Shown: in pieces, positions 37,159-45,294 of the stretch | Numbering within the stretch: the stretch's first letter is position 1 | Layout of the letters: each line of letters opens with the position of its first letter | Source of the DNA: a bacterium | Lineage (GTDB): Bacteria; Omnitrophota; Gorgyraeia; Zapsychrales; Zapsychraceae | Assembly (NCBI GenBank): GCA_030429765.1 | Contig: JAUIER010000014.1 | Coordinates: 42,694 to 106,693 of the forward strand | DNA length: 64,000 nucleotides | Direction of reading: 5' to 3' | The notes under the pieces: generated by a model | The model's database searches: none | The model's input: the letters and a program-made list of their open reading frames with translations, nothing else | Told to the model about the DNA's origin: nothing | Program-made: the position numbers and the translations under genes

Positions 37159-37183
37159 CTATATATAAGAATACTATATATAG
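37159..37183. repeat. Perfect 9-bp inverted repeat upstream of giant gene
   Basis: CTATATATA (37159-37167) and TATATATAG (37175-37183) with a 7-nt spacer. It lies 134 bp upstream of the giant gene (minus) and 133 bp upstream of the nuclease-fusion ATG (plus), in the shared intergenic region, so it could be an operator or a bidirectional A+T control site. Confidence 0.45.
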
Positions 37184-37302
37184 GGCCTGTTGTCAAATAT
37201 CCACTCAATCTTTTTCTATCCCCGAATCCGCCTCAACCAGGGTGATTATCGCCCAGCGTTGGATTTTCTGGATATTTTTGCAGTTTTTGGACCAATCTTA
37301 TT

Positions 37303-37315
37303 TATAATAGAAATC
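37303..37315 (+). promoter_or_regulatory. Consensus -10 of a probably leaderless gene
   Basis: A perfect TATAAT at 37303-37308 is followed by 7 nt and the ATG at 37316. There is no ribosome binding site. A TTGCAG lies about 19 bp upstream of the hexamer as a possible -35 element, slightly too far for ideal spacing. Confidence 0.55.
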
Positions 37316-38392
37316 ATGCCGAAAACACTTGCAGAATCTCATTACAACGCCTTAATCGAGCAAATTGCCGATACCTATCATCAGGCCAAGGCCCAGACCC
37401 AAAAATCGGTCAATCTGATCATCACCCAGGCCAACTGGAAAATCGGACAGCATATCGTGCAAGTCGAGCAAAAACAAAAGCTGCGCGCGGAATACGGTGA
37501 TCAGCTGATCGAACGACTATCCAAGGATCTCAGCGAACAATTAGGTCCTGGATTTTCAGTCAGCAATCTCAAATACATGCGCCGCTTCTACCTCAACTAC
37601 AAAAAAGGTCACGCGCGTGCCCAATTGCCCTGGACCCACTACCGCAGTCTGCTCACGGTCAAGGATCCGGAACTGCGCGGTTACTATGAAAAGCAGGCCA
37701 GCGAGCACAACTGGAGCTCGCGGGATCTGGATCGATATCTAAAACTCGACAATGTCGAACGTGAACACATGTCCACCCGACGGCGCAACGGTAACGCGTC
37801 ACCGATCAAGCCGTCCCGCAGACCTACATTGACCACTCAACGCGGACAATTATTCCATTACATGCTCAAGGATGCGCCGGTGGGCAAATCGATTCAGTCA
37901 TCACTGATGATCGATTGCGGATTTCAAATCTTCAAAGAGATGTGCTACAAAAAAAGCACCCAGATGAAACACAATACCCAGGTGATGTGTGAGCCGCATG
38001 GACAAGGATACGCGTTCACCGCAACCCGCGCGTCGCGACGAAACCTGTACACCTACAAGGCTGTTGTGGACCGGATCGTCGACGGGGACACGCTGTTGTG
38101 CTGGATTGATGTAGGATTTGAAACGTTCACGCATCAGCGGCTGCGTTTGCGTCGGATAAATTGCCCCGAGCTCAACACTGAACGCGGTCAAAAAGCCCGC
38201 TTGTTCGTCCAGAGAGCCCTACGTGATTGTGACTTTATCATCGTCAAGACGTACCGGTCCGATAAATACGACCGCTATCTCACTGACATTTTTTATGACC
38301 CGTCAGAGCCTGTCCCCGCGCGTGTGGCCGAGAACGGTCAGTATCTCAACGCGGAACTCGTCAACAACAATCTAGCCACAATTGCTGATTAA
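37316..38392 (+). CDS. DUF1016-type nuclease fused to thermonuclease-like domain
   Basis: A 358-residue protein starting MPKTLAESHYNALIEQIADT. The N-terminal part, about 1-170, matches the DUF1016 (YhcG/PDDEXK-associated) helical domain: TQANWKIGQHIVQVEQ, YGDQLIERLSKDLSEQLGPGFSVSNLKYMRRFY, LPWTHYRSLLTVKDPELRGYYEKQASEHNWSSRDL. The usual PDDEXK nuclease half is missing. After a basic linker comes a staphylococcal-nuclease-like domain, about 240-350: VVDRIVDGDTLLCWIDVG, LRLRRINCPELNTERGQKARLFVQRAL, with candidate catalytic Asp and Arg/Glu residues in DGDT, RRINCPE and YRSDKYDRYLTDIF. A longer frame to 37190 is less likely given the promoter. It may act in DNA or RNA cleavage or defence. Confidence 0.82.
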   Translation: MPKTLAESHYNALIEQIADTYHQAKAQTQKSVNLIITQANWKIGQHIVQVEQKQKLRAEYGDQLIERLSKDLSEQLGPGFSVSNLKYMRRFYLNYKKGHARAQLPWTHYRSLLTVKDPELRGYYEKQASEHNWSSRDLDRYLKLDNVEREHMSTRRRNGNASPIKPSRRPTLTTQRGQLFHYMLKDAPVGKSIQSSLMIDCGFQIFKEMCYKKSTQMKHNTQVMCEPHGQGYAFTATRASRRNLYTYKAVVDRIVDGDTLLCWIDVGFETFTHQRLRLRRINCPELNTERGQKARLFVQRALRDCDFIIVKTYRSDKYDRYLTDIFYDPSEPVPARVAENGQYLNAELVNNNLATIAD

Positions 38393-38403
38393 TTTGGGTT
38401 GAG

Positions 38404-39069
38404 TTAGGGATGGGATAATTCTGGCGGCGTCGACGGCCTGAACCCCTGCCTTCGATCAATCTCGTAATGTTTTCGCAATTGCTTTAACCGAACCTTCAAA
38501 TCCGTGGCGTACCAGTTCACAAACATCCCCGGTCCGCCGTAGGCCATCGATGCGGCACTGGCCACATTCCAGGCAATATTTCCCGCCTTGCCAATCTTGC
38601 TGCGTGAGGCCGACCAATACCGCTGCACCACCCGTAACGAATGATAGTAATTATTGACGGTCTGATGATTCTCGCCCATCACTTTGATTGCCGCGATGTC
38701 GGTCTGAGTGTGCACCTGGGGCGGCTCACTGGGCAGCCCGTATTCGGTATGACAGATTTCGTGCGCGAGCACGCAGGTCAAGATCGTCGCCCGGTCGGTG
38801 TAGTATTCAGCAAATACATAGCGGATAAAATCCTCGGGCAACAAGATCGTCGTGCCGGTGATCGCGGGCACACCGCGTGTTTCTTTCATATCCGAGTTGG
38901 GTAAAATCCTTAACCGGTAGGAATGTTTCAGCGGAAGCTGAGATTGAAGGTTGGATAAGTACGACTGAACTTCAACTTGATGGGAGGATGTCAGATCATA
39001 CGCCCGAAAGGTGGAACAGCCTGTGAGCAGCAGCATAACCATCAACAGGTTAATAAACCGCCCGATCAT
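38404..39069 (-). CDS. HExxH lipoprotein, putative metallopeptidase
   Basis: A 221-residue protein with lipobox LLTGC (MIGRFINLLMVMLLLTGCST) and a zinc motif HEICH in TCVLAHEICHTEYGLPSEPP. A downstream QTDIAAIKVMG may supply an acidic ligand. The region before the motif (GTTILLPEDFIRYVFAEYYTDRATI) is typical of M48-like peptidases. It overlaps the gpsA stop by 4 bp (ATGA), so it is translationally coupled to gpsA, and converges with the nuclease-fusion gene 12 bp away. It resembles the 26490-27116 lipoprotein in layout but not closely in sequence. Confidence 0.8.
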   Translation of the reverse strand: MIGRFINLLMVMLLLTGCSTFRAYDLTSSHQVEVQSYLSNLQSQLPLKHSYRLRILPNSDMKETRGVPAITGTTILLPEDFIRYVFAEYYTDRATILTCVLAHEICHTEYGLPSEPPQVHTQTDIAAIKVMGENHQTVNNYYHSLRVVQRYWSASRSKIGKAGNIAWNVASAASMAYGGPGMFVNWYATDLKVRLKQLRKHYEIDRRQGFRPSTPPELSHP

Positions 39070-40121
39070 TCTTTCTTGAGTTCGCGGGTCATCAGATCTT
39101 TAACCGCATCGGCCGGGGCCTTGTCCTTGTACAGGATGTTGTAGACTTCCTCGGTAATCGGCATGGGGATTTCGTATCGCTGGGCCAGTTTGTAGACGCT
39201 CTTGGCTGTCTCCACCCCCTCGGCGACCATCTGCATAGACGAGAGGATTCGCTTGAGCTTTTTCCCCTGTCCAAGCTGCTCTCCGACGGTGCGATTACGG
39301 CTTTTGGGGCTGACACATGTCGTGACCAGGTCACCCAGGCCGCTTAATCCGGTAAAAGTCTTGGCCCGCGCTCCCATGGCCAGACCAAGGCGTGACATCT
39401 CGTTGAGTCCACGCGTCAAGATCGCGGCCTTGGTATTCGATCCGTATCCCAACCCATCACACACTCCGCACGCCAACGCGATCACATTTTTCAGACTGCC
39501 GCCCAGCTCCACGCCGATGACATCATTGTTGGTATAGATTCGAAAGTGCTCTGAATTGAAGATGGCCTGAAGCTTTTTGCAGGTGGTGCGGTTCTTTGAC
39601 GCGATCACCGCCGTCGACGGAATCTTTTTGGCGACTTCGATCGCAATTGTCGGACCGGAAAGCACGGCTAAATTGATCTTGCCGAGTTCTCGTTCAATGA
39701 TCTCTGAAATTCTTAATAGACTGTCGTGATCGAATCCCTTGGTAACACTCAGAATTGTCTTACGAGACAGATCCACCCGTGTACGCCGCATATCCTTGAG
39801 CACACTGGCTGTAAATTTAGAAGGCACCGCAAAAACAACAATCTCGCAATACTGCAGCGCTTTTTTGAGATCGGGTTCAGGCGTGATGAGTTTGTTGAGG
39901 CGAACCCCGGGAAGGAACTTGCTGTTGACCCGTGTCTTTTTCATTTTCCGGACATAGCCGGGAAAAGGGCCCCATAAGGTTACGGGATAGTTGTTATTCG
40001 CCAGATGAACCGCCAGCGTGGTGCCCCATCCACCATCGCCTATCACACTGATCGTGTTGATCTTGATCATCGGTCTGTTTTCGTCCAGGTTGTTTAAAAC
40101 GCGTTTTTTGTGTTTTTTCAT
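39066..40121 (-). CDS. gpsA: Glycerol-3-phosphate dehydrogenase [NAD(P)+]
   Basis: A soluble GpsA-type enzyme reducing dihydroxyacetone phosphate to glycerol-3-phosphate for phospholipid synthesis. The Rossmann motif is SVIGDGGWGTTLAVHLANN. KGFDHDSLLRISEII, VLSGPTIAIEVAKKIPSTAV (catalytic Lys region), GVELGGSLKNVIALACGVCDGLGYGSNTKAAILTRG and FTGLSGLGDLVTTC are all conserved. The reported frame gives 351 residues. An internal ATG at 40070 (MIKINTISVIGDGGWG) would give 334, closer to the family's usual start; the extra 17 residues are basic (MKKHKKRVLNNLDE). Neither has a clear ribosome binding site. It is coupled to the downstream lipoprotein gene. Confidence 0.95.
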   Translation of the reverse strand: MKKHKKRVLNNLDENRPMIKINTISVIGDGGWGTTLAVHLANNNYPVTLWGPFPGYVRKMKKTRVNSKFLPGVRLNKLITPEPDLKKALQYCEIVVFAVPSKFTASVLKDMRRTRVDLSRKTILSVTKGFDHDSLLRISEIIERELGKINLAVLSGPTIAIEVAKKIPSTAVIASKNRTTCKKLQAIFNSEHFRIYTNNDVIGVELGGSLKNVIALACGVCDGLGYGSNTKAAILTRGLNEMSRLGLAMGARAKTFTGLSGLGDLVTTCVSPKSRNRTVGEQLGQGKKLKRILSSMQMVAEGVETAKSVYKLAQRYEIPMPITEEVYNILYKDKAPADAVKDLMTRELKKE

Positions 40122-40299
40122 AGCAAAGTTGATTAAAAATTAGGCAAGTGATCCCTATCTCCCTAAAATTATACACATCATTCAAACTCATGAAAGTGAA
40201 TTTCCAGAAAAATCGAGATTGGCTTTGGAATAGACGCTGAATCGACCCAAAAAATGAATATTTTGCAAAAAATTATGATGAGAAGCCGGTATCACGGCC

Positions 40300-42129
40300 C
40301 TATCGATTGACCTTAAAGAGGACAAAAACCTCGTTGGCGTAGATCTGGGTCAAGGTGGAATTACTACTGGGAGGGGCATTCAGGCGGGTAAAAACGATGT
40401 AATCCACACGATACTTACCCAGTGCGGTGACAATGGCACGCTGAATCGATTCCGTAGGAAACACCTTGAACGCGCCAACGTCCTCCAGTCGGCGCTGCCA
40501 TTCCTTGAGGGCCCCAAAGTCAAATCCCACAATACCACAGTCGCGATACGACACGACGATCGTCCGCTCAGAACCAATACGGAATCCGCCCATCTCCATG
40601 TTGTGCGGCACGAGCAACCGCGCCTCTTTCGGCGTATGGTCCCGGACGTGATACTGCATATCCTCCCAATTCCGCTGCATCTGCCAGAAACCCCCTCCGC
40701 GCGTGGTCACCTGAACAAAGGTGTAGTGCAGGTAAACAAAGTATGCTGTCATGATCAGCAATGGAATCATGACAAAGCCGGACGGGATCAACGCTGTCCA
40801 GCGCTCGTTGACACGAACCGACTTTAACCGTGACAAGATCAACCACAAACACATCAGCAGAAAACCGGCGAGCATGTACACCCATTTTTTGGCATTGATA
40901 TCGACGAAAAAGTACAGTGCCACGGCCCCTGCGATCAGGACGGCCACCTGTCCGGCCAGCATCAAGCGGCTGGATTTTATTTTCGGACTCACATATACCA
41001 TCAGCCCGGTGAGGCCAATGACAACCGCACCAGTCAGGTCACGAAATGCCAATAGCATTAAAAAGGCCGACATCACCAGCGGCAGATTCATCGGACGTGT
41101 CTGTAATTGGCGGACAATCCAGAGCGTTGTCATCCCCATCAACAAAAAATTCATGTACTGCGTATTGCGAATGAGATTTAGATCGATAAAGAACCGGCTA
41201 GGCATCACATAACTAAACACAAAACTCACCAAGAGCAAGCCCAGCGCGGTCAGACAGACGGCGTGATTTTTGCCATCGCGTCGGAACGATTGATTAAATA
41301 GACAATTAAACACATACAACACGATCAGAAACAAATACGGCCCCAGTGCCGTCAGCGACGATCCAACGGTCGCAAAGACTTCGCTTAAAGCTCGATCCTG
41401 AAACAGATAATTCTGCGGACAAGCAAGCATAAAGAGCTCTTCCCACCCGTCATAAAAACCAGGTGTCACAGCAGGGGCATTGAGTTTTTGGGGAATCATC
41501 CACCATAAAAACGGCAGAGCCGCGGCCATGAAGGCAAATCCCGACATCAGCAGCTGACGAAACGATCTCGCACATAAGAGGTACACACAGACGTAGATCA
41601 TAGGAAACAATGCGTACAACGCGTTAAAGTTCGCCGCAATCCCCAACAGCACCGCCGTCCAAATATATCGTCCTCGATAAAATGCGTATAGCCCCGCCAT
41701 GATAATCCCCAGCGCAAACTCCTGATGGGAAAAGGTCCGGTACAAAAACTCTTCGGTACGGCCGATCACAAATGACATCCACGTGGCGGCCAGGGCGGCC
41801 AGACGATTTTGCGACACATGCAGCCACAATTTGTAGCTGAATAATAAAAAGATGTACCGACTCAGCAGATACAACGCCAGATAAACACCCGGAATTTGAT
41901 CAACACTGATCAGCTTGGCCAACATCGGATACAAATAGGATGAGAAATTTTCCTTGAGACTGGCTACGTAGTAGTCGTCCGGATAAAGCTCTGTATCAAT
42001 GAGATGCTTTAACAGCGGAATCTCCAGCGCCTGATCGTCCCATCCGTAGATATACCGGTTCGTCGCCAGAAACAATCCCAGCAGGATAAACGCGATAAAA
42101 GCCGGATGCGTGATGATTCGTTTTAACAT
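40300..42129 (-). CDS. Multi-spanning membrane protein, GT-C-like
   Basis: A 609-residue protein with about 12-14 TM helices and a C-terminal soluble segment. The first loop WDDQALEIPLLKHLIDTELYPDDYYV and the following helices resemble GT-C-type bacterial membrane proteins. The C-terminal portion (DHTPKEARLLVPHNMEMGGFRIGSERTIVVSYRDCGIVGFD) resembles the DUF6798-like tail that follows such membrane parts. It starts about 100 bp upstream of the GT2 gene's end on the same strand, so lipid-linked sugar synthesis and transfer is a plausible pairing. No specific activity can be given. The 178-bp gap to gpsA (40122-40299) holds no gene I can support. Confidence 0.65.
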   Translation of the reverse strand: MLKRIITHPAFIAFILLGLFLATNRYIYGWDDQALEIPLLKHLIDTELYPDDYYVASLKENFSSYLYPMLAKLISVDQIPGVYLALYLLSRYIFLLFSYKLWLHVSQNRLAALAATWMSFVIGRTEEFLYRTFSHQEFALGIIMAGLYAFYRGRYIWTAVLLGIAANFNALYALFPMIYVCVYLLCARSFRQLLMSGFAFMAAALPFLWWMIPQKLNAPAVTPGFYDGWEELFMLACPQNYLFQDRALSEVFATVGSSLTALGPYLFLIVLYVFNCLFNQSFRRDGKNHAVCLTALGLLLVSFVFSYVMPSRFFIDLNLIRNTQYMNFLLMGMTTLWIVRQLQTRPMNLPLVMSAFLMLLAFRDLTGAVVIGLTGLMVYVSPKIKSSRLMLAGQVAVLIAGAVALYFFVDINAKKWVYMLAGFLLMCLWLILSRLKSVRVNERWTALIPSGFVMIPLLIMTAYFVYLHYTFVQVTTRGGGFWQMQRNWEDMQYHVRDHTPKEARLLVPHNMEMGGFRIGSERTIVVSYRDCGIVGFDFGALKEWQRRLEDVGAFKVFPTESIQRAIVTALGKYRVDYIVFTRLNAPPSSNSTLTQIYANEVFVLFKVNR

Positions 42130-42226
42130 GGCGTTGGATCAATTTGGTACGGATGGACGGCGTTGTTCGAAGGGTGCACGACTAGGGAAGGATTCAAAAG
42201 GGTACGATTAACGTTGATGCGGCGCG

Positions 42227-42931
42227 CTACTTCCATACAAAGACTTCACGGATATTCTCCCACATGTAGGCCGCTCCCCATTTTAAGACCTGAAGTTTGG
42301 CCACGCCTCCCTCGCGGGCGGGTTCGTCCCCCGGAATTTCGGCGATCTTGAGATTGCGCTTGGCCGCGCGGATCGAAAGCAATGGCTCCCAACTAACGAC
42401 CGTTCGGAACAGACGTTCTTCGAAGGCATAGCTCTCATCTTTGTCGAGGTCCAATTCCTGTATGAGACTTTTACGGTAGATCCGGTAGATCACCATCGCG
42501 TCGTGATAGCGATGACCGTGCAGCAGACTGATACTTGTGCTGAACATCCAGTTACCGAACGCGGTGACCGGGGTATCGTCTTCACTCTTCGCGCCCTGGG
42601 CGTAGCGGGAGACGATCACCATATCATAGCCCTCTTTGTATTTCTTAATCGCTTCAGGAATCAGTTCGGGAATCGAATTACCGTCAGGGCTGAAGGTGAG
42701 CATCACGTCGCCTTTAATCGACGGCAGACACTCCATGTAGGCGTGACGCATCCCCATTTTTTTCTGGATGACAACGTCATAACCTTGCTCCCGGGCGTAC
42801 TCGACCGTCCCATCGGTCGACTGACCGTCGATGACGAGGATCTGGTCCACCCATTCGCGCTTGACACGGGGCATGATCTCTCGCATCCCGTCAATTTCAT
42901 TCAGTGTTGGAACAACTAATGTGACTTTCAT
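42227..42931 (-). CDS. Family 2 glycosyltransferase
   Basis: A 234-residue GT-A enzyme starting MKVTLVVPTLNEIDGMREIM. It has the nucleotide-binding ILVIDGQSTDGTVEYAREQG and an unusual acceptor-side segment MLTFSPDGNSIPELIPEAIKKY, where SPDGN stands at the usual metal-binding DxD place. VIVSRYAQGAKSEDD follows, as in dolichol-phosphate-mannose-synthase-like enzymes. No C-terminal TM helices are present. A frame opens further upstream at 43030, but the ATG at 42931 lies 12 nt after TATAAT (minus, 42949-42944) and begins exactly at the conserved domain. The mRNA would have a leader of only about 5 nt. Its neighbours suggest a polyprenyl-linked sugar for membrane glycosylation. Confidence 0.85.
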   Translation of the reverse strand: MKVTLVVPTLNEIDGMREIMPRVKREWVDQILVIDGQSTDGTVEYAREQGYDVVIQKKMGMRHAYMECLPSIKGDVMLTFSPDGNSIPELIPEAIKKYKEGYDMVIVSRYAQGAKSEDDTPVTAFGNWMFSTSISLLHGHRYHDAMVIYRIYRKSLIQELDLDKDESYAFEERLFRTVVSWEPLLSIRAAKRNLKIAEIPGDEPAREGGVAKLQVLKWGAAYMWENIREVFVWK

Positions 42932-43080
42932 AAATATGCTAGTATTATACAGAGTATTGCGTTTTACGAAAGCCTTATTTCGGAAACATCCACTGATTTT
43001 TTTTGAAAAAAGCTTCTTTACATCCCCCAAAAAATTTGGTATATTCTCAGTCTATTTGGAGATTCCAAATGAAAGATTTT

Positions 43081-43153
43081 GCTGGCGTAGCTCAGTTGGT
43101 AGAGCAGCTGACTTGTAATCAGCAGGTCGGGGGTTCGAGGCCTCTCGCCAGCT
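43081..43153 (+). tRNA. tRNA-Thr (anticodon TGT)
   Basis: Cloverleaf with acceptor GCTGGCG/CGCCAGC, D arm GCTC-AGTTGGTA-GAGC, anticodon stem GCTGA/TCAGC with loop CTTGTAA (anticodon TGT, ACA codons), T arm GGGGG-TTCGAGG-CCTCT and discriminator T. CCA is not encoded. First of a Thr-Tyr-Gly cluster. Confidence 0.96.
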
Positions 43154-43172
43154 TATTTTAGGGATTAACGTT

Positions 43173-43256
43173 TAGCGGTTAGTATTTAGAAGCAGTTACT
43201 TGATCGATCAGCATCACCTTCGAACCGGGTAATTTCCTTCTAAATCCTAACCGCTA
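43173..43256. repeat. Long inverted repeat between tRNA-Thr and tRNA-Tyr
   Basis: The 20-nt arm at 43173-43192 (TAGCGGTTAGTATTTAGAAG) is complementary to 43237-43256 with one mismatch, leaving a 44-nt loop. Motifs like TTAGCGGTTAG recur beside the arms (TTTAGCGG; CCTATCCGCT). It fits a REP/MITE-like palindromic element inserted in a tRNA cluster; no open reading frame lies in it. Confidence 0.75.
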
Positions 43257-43279
43257 TATCCTATCCGCTCTTTTTTTTC

Positions 43280-43362
43280 GGGCAGTTACTCAAGCGGTCA
43301 ACGAGGACAGACTGTAAATCTGTTGGTTTATACCTTCGGGGGTTCGAATCCTCCACTGCCCA
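43280..43362 (+). tRNA. tRNA-Tyr (anticodon GTA)
   Basis: Class II cloverleaf: acceptor GGGCAGT/ACTGCCC, D arm CTC...GAG, anticodon stem ACAGA/TCTGT with loop CTGTAAA (GTA), a long variable arm (TTGGTTTATACCTTCG) and T arm GGGGG-TTCGAAT-CCTCC. The discriminator is A; CCA is not encoded. Confidence 0.96.
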
Positions 43363-43390
43363 TATATTTTGCCGAAGGCAACATTTTTAC

Positions 43391-43464
43391 GCGGGCGTAG
43401 TTCAGTGGTAGAACACCAGCCTTCCAAGCTGGATACGTGAGTTCGATTCTCATCGCCCGCTCCA
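43391..43464 (+). tRNA. tRNA-Gly (anticodon TCC)
   Basis: Cloverleaf: acceptor GCGGGCG/CGCCCGC, D arm GTTC-AGTGGTA-GAAC, anticodon stem CCAGC/GCTGG with loop CTTCCAA (TCC), T arm GTGAG-TTCGATT-CTCAT. TCCA follows the acceptor, so the 3' CCA is encoded, unlike the other tRNAs here. A terminator follows. Confidence 0.96.
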
Positions 43465-43470
43465 TCTAGA

Positions 43471-43508
43471 CAAAAAAAAGGAGCTATTTTCATAGCTCCT
43501 TTTTTTTG
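43471..43508. terminator. Bidirectional terminator, tRNA cluster / MORN lipoprotein
   Basis: AGGAGCTAT-TTTC-ATAGCTCCT with A8 on the left and T7 on the right. It ends the tRNA Thr-Tyr-Gly transcript on the plus strand and the convergent minus-strand gene at 43530. Confidence 0.9.
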
Positions 43509-43529
43509 GTTTGACTTCTTTAACAGTGC

Positions 43530-44699
43530 TTACTTGCCCACGTCGTCCTTAAATATCAAATTCCCTATCTTGTCGTAGACCTCGCTAAATGTCAGCTCCC
43601 CGTCATCGAAAATACTTTTTGTACGCATCTTGCCGTTTTGATAATACTCGGTAACCGTGCTGGTCTTTCGGTCCTCTGAATATTCGATCAGTTTTTTAAT
43701 CTTGCCGTCCTCATAATACTCTTTGGATGTCCCAATGAGCATATTGTTATCAAACGTCGCCTCAACCAACAGCTGACCGGACTTACTGTACGTCTTGGTC
43801 TCCCCGTGCAATTTGTTGTCGACGTAACGCCCAATCCCTCTGAGCTGTCCGTTTTCATGATACGTCAACACCTCGCCGACCCGATTCCCATTCACATAAT
43901 GCTCTTTGGTCTTCAATTGCTTGGTGGGATAAAACTCCTTAAGCGATCCGTCGAGCTTGCCTTCCTTGTAATGCCGAACGGACTGCCATTCGCCGTTTTT
44001 ATAGTATTCCCGGCTGACACCGTGCAGTTTTCCGTTCTTGTAATTGGTCAACTTTTCCATCTTACCGTTTCGATAAAACTCCCGATGCGCCCCGTGCGGC
44101 AAACCGCTGGCAAAACCCAGGATCGAACGAGTCTCTCCGTCGCTGTAATAACTCTTGACGATTCCATCGAGGTGATTATTGACATACACCTCTTCTCGCA
44201 TCACCGCGCCTTTTTCGTAAAAGTAGACAAACTTGCCCTCTTTTTTATCATCAACATGCTGTCCGACGGCCTTACGCGCGCCGCTTGGGTAGAACGCCTT
44301 GTAGTCTCCATGCGCCTTTCCCTCCTTCATTTCGATGATCTCTTTGATCCCGCCTTCCTCGTAATACTCTTTGATCTCGCCATCCAGCTGATCATTGGAA
44401 TACTGTCCTTCATATTTGATATTACCGTTGTCAAAGTATTTCTTGAACGGTCCAAATTTCATCCCTTCAACATAATGCTGGATCAGACTGACCTGTCCAT
44501 TAGAAAGATACTCAGTCGACAGACCTTCTTTTTTGGAATCACGGTAATGCTCTTCCAGGCGAACAGACCCATTCGGATGTTTTTCGATGTAGACGCCGTT
44601 TTTGGGAGGTTTATTTTCACACGCCGTCAGGGACACGGCAACCAGCACAATAATGCAACAGTGGATGAATGATTTTGAGATAAAATACGATGGTTTCAT
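43530..44699 (-). CDS. Lipoprotein of MORN-like (YwqK-type) repeats
   Basis: A 389-residue protein: MKPSYFISKSFIHCCIIVLV with lipobox LTAC, then about 15 tandem repeats of roughly 23 residues. Examples are GQYSNDQLDGEIKEYYEEGG, GQHVDDKKEGKFVYFYEKG and RYVDNKLHGETKTYSKSGQL. The unit has the form G-x-Y-x-x-(N/D)-x-x-x-G-x-x-x-x-(Y/F)-(Y/H)-x-x-G, that of the MORN_2 repeats found in YwqK-family proteins, often annotated as antitoxins. A lipid-anchored version is better read as a surface scaffold or polymer-interacting protein. It overlaps the upstream lipoprotein gene by 4 bp (ATGA). Confidence 0.85.
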   Translation of the reverse strand: MKPSYFISKSFIHCCIIVLVAVSLTACENKPPKNGVYIEKHPNGSVRLEEHYRDSKKEGLSTEYLSNGQVSLIQHYVEGMKFGPFKKYFDNGNIKYEGQYSNDQLDGEIKEYYEEGGIKEIIEMKEGKAHGDYKAFYPSGARKAVGQHVDDKKEGKFVYFYEKGAVMREEVYVNNHLDGIVKSYYSDGETRSILGFASGLPHGAHREFYRNGKMEKLTNYKNGKLHGVSREYYKNGEWQSVRHYKEGKLDGSLKEFYPTKQLKTKEHYVNGNRVGEVLTYHENGQLRGIGRYVDNKLHGETKTYSKSGQLLVEATFDNNMLIGTSKEYYEDGKIKKLIEYSEDRKTSTVTEYYQNGKMRTKSIFDDGELTFSEVYDKIGNLIFKDDVGK

Positions 44700-45103
44700 T
44701 TTAATACCCGTTCCCAGTGAACGTCTCCGTTGGCTTTATCAACCCGGACCATAACATTGGGTTTGTGCAGCGCATCATGCATGGTTTTATTGACCGGATA
44801 GAACAGCACCCGCCAGTGACTGCCGCCGTCATCGTCCATGAGTCGCGGATGGGCAACACGATATTCGTCATCATACCCGCGGAAAATCACCTCGCTCTGC
44901 GCCAGCAAGAGGGCTTCCTTTTGATTGATCCCGTCATGCTTGGCCACCTCGGACTGATACGATTTCAATATCGCTGTACGCCCGTCGACAGCCGCCGAAC
45001 CGGTTGGAACCGCCGAGCCGGATGAACTTCCCATAATACCACAGCCGGTTAGCGAGACAAGCACATAAACAATTGATGTGATCCCGCCCAAATTTTTTCG
45101 CAT
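44696..45103 (-). CDS. Small lipoprotein of unknown function
   Basis: A 135-residue protein with a signal sequence and lipobox LTGC (MRKNLGGITSIVYVLVSLTGC). The mature part holds a Ser/Ala/Gly-rich linker and a compact C-terminal domain (EALLLAQSEVIFRGYDDEYR, SHWRVLFYPVNKTM, VMVRVDKANGDVHWERVLK). The pattern fits the NTF2- or PepSY-like small domains of many envelope lipoproteins, but no family is certain. It is the first gene of a coupled pair with the MORN-like lipoprotein and divergent from recN. The 258-bp gap to recN holds both promoters. Confidence 0.7.
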   Translation of the reverse strand: MRKNLGGITSIVYVLVSLTGCGIMGSSSGSAVPTGSAAVDGRTAILKSYQSEVAKHDGINQKEALLLAQSEVIFRGYDDEYRVAHPRLMDDDGGSHWRVLFYPVNKTMHDALHKPNVMVRVDKANGDVHWERVLK

Positions 45104-45294
45104 ACCTCAACCCCGTTCAGATCAAAAAATCACAAACGCTTCGTTTCCAACCATAACATAACATTATTTTTTTCAATACTTTATATATTTTATCCTATAT
45201 CGCTACTAGTGTAAATTAACACAGCGAGCGTGTCAATAGATCGGACCAGCAATATTTTGGCCGGAAAAGGGCTATTTTTTTGGGAACTTTTGGC

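Noticed and set aside
37316..38392. A toxin-antitoxin or restriction partner for the nuclease fusion
   Set aside because: The neighbours are the giant gene and a lipoprotein with gpsA on the opposite strand; no methyltransferase, helicase or small partner gene is adjacent.
43290..43493. A minus-strand frame covering tRNA-Tyr and tRNA-Gly, ending in GDENRTHVSSLEG-like residues
   Set aside because: This is the common false protein produced by translating the antisense of tRNA genes.
43806..44672. A 288-codon plus-strand frame opposite the MORN-like lipoprotein
   Set aside because: The hydrophobic appearance comes from the complement of Lys/Glu/Tyr-rich repeats; the minus-strand gene has lipobox and repeat structure.
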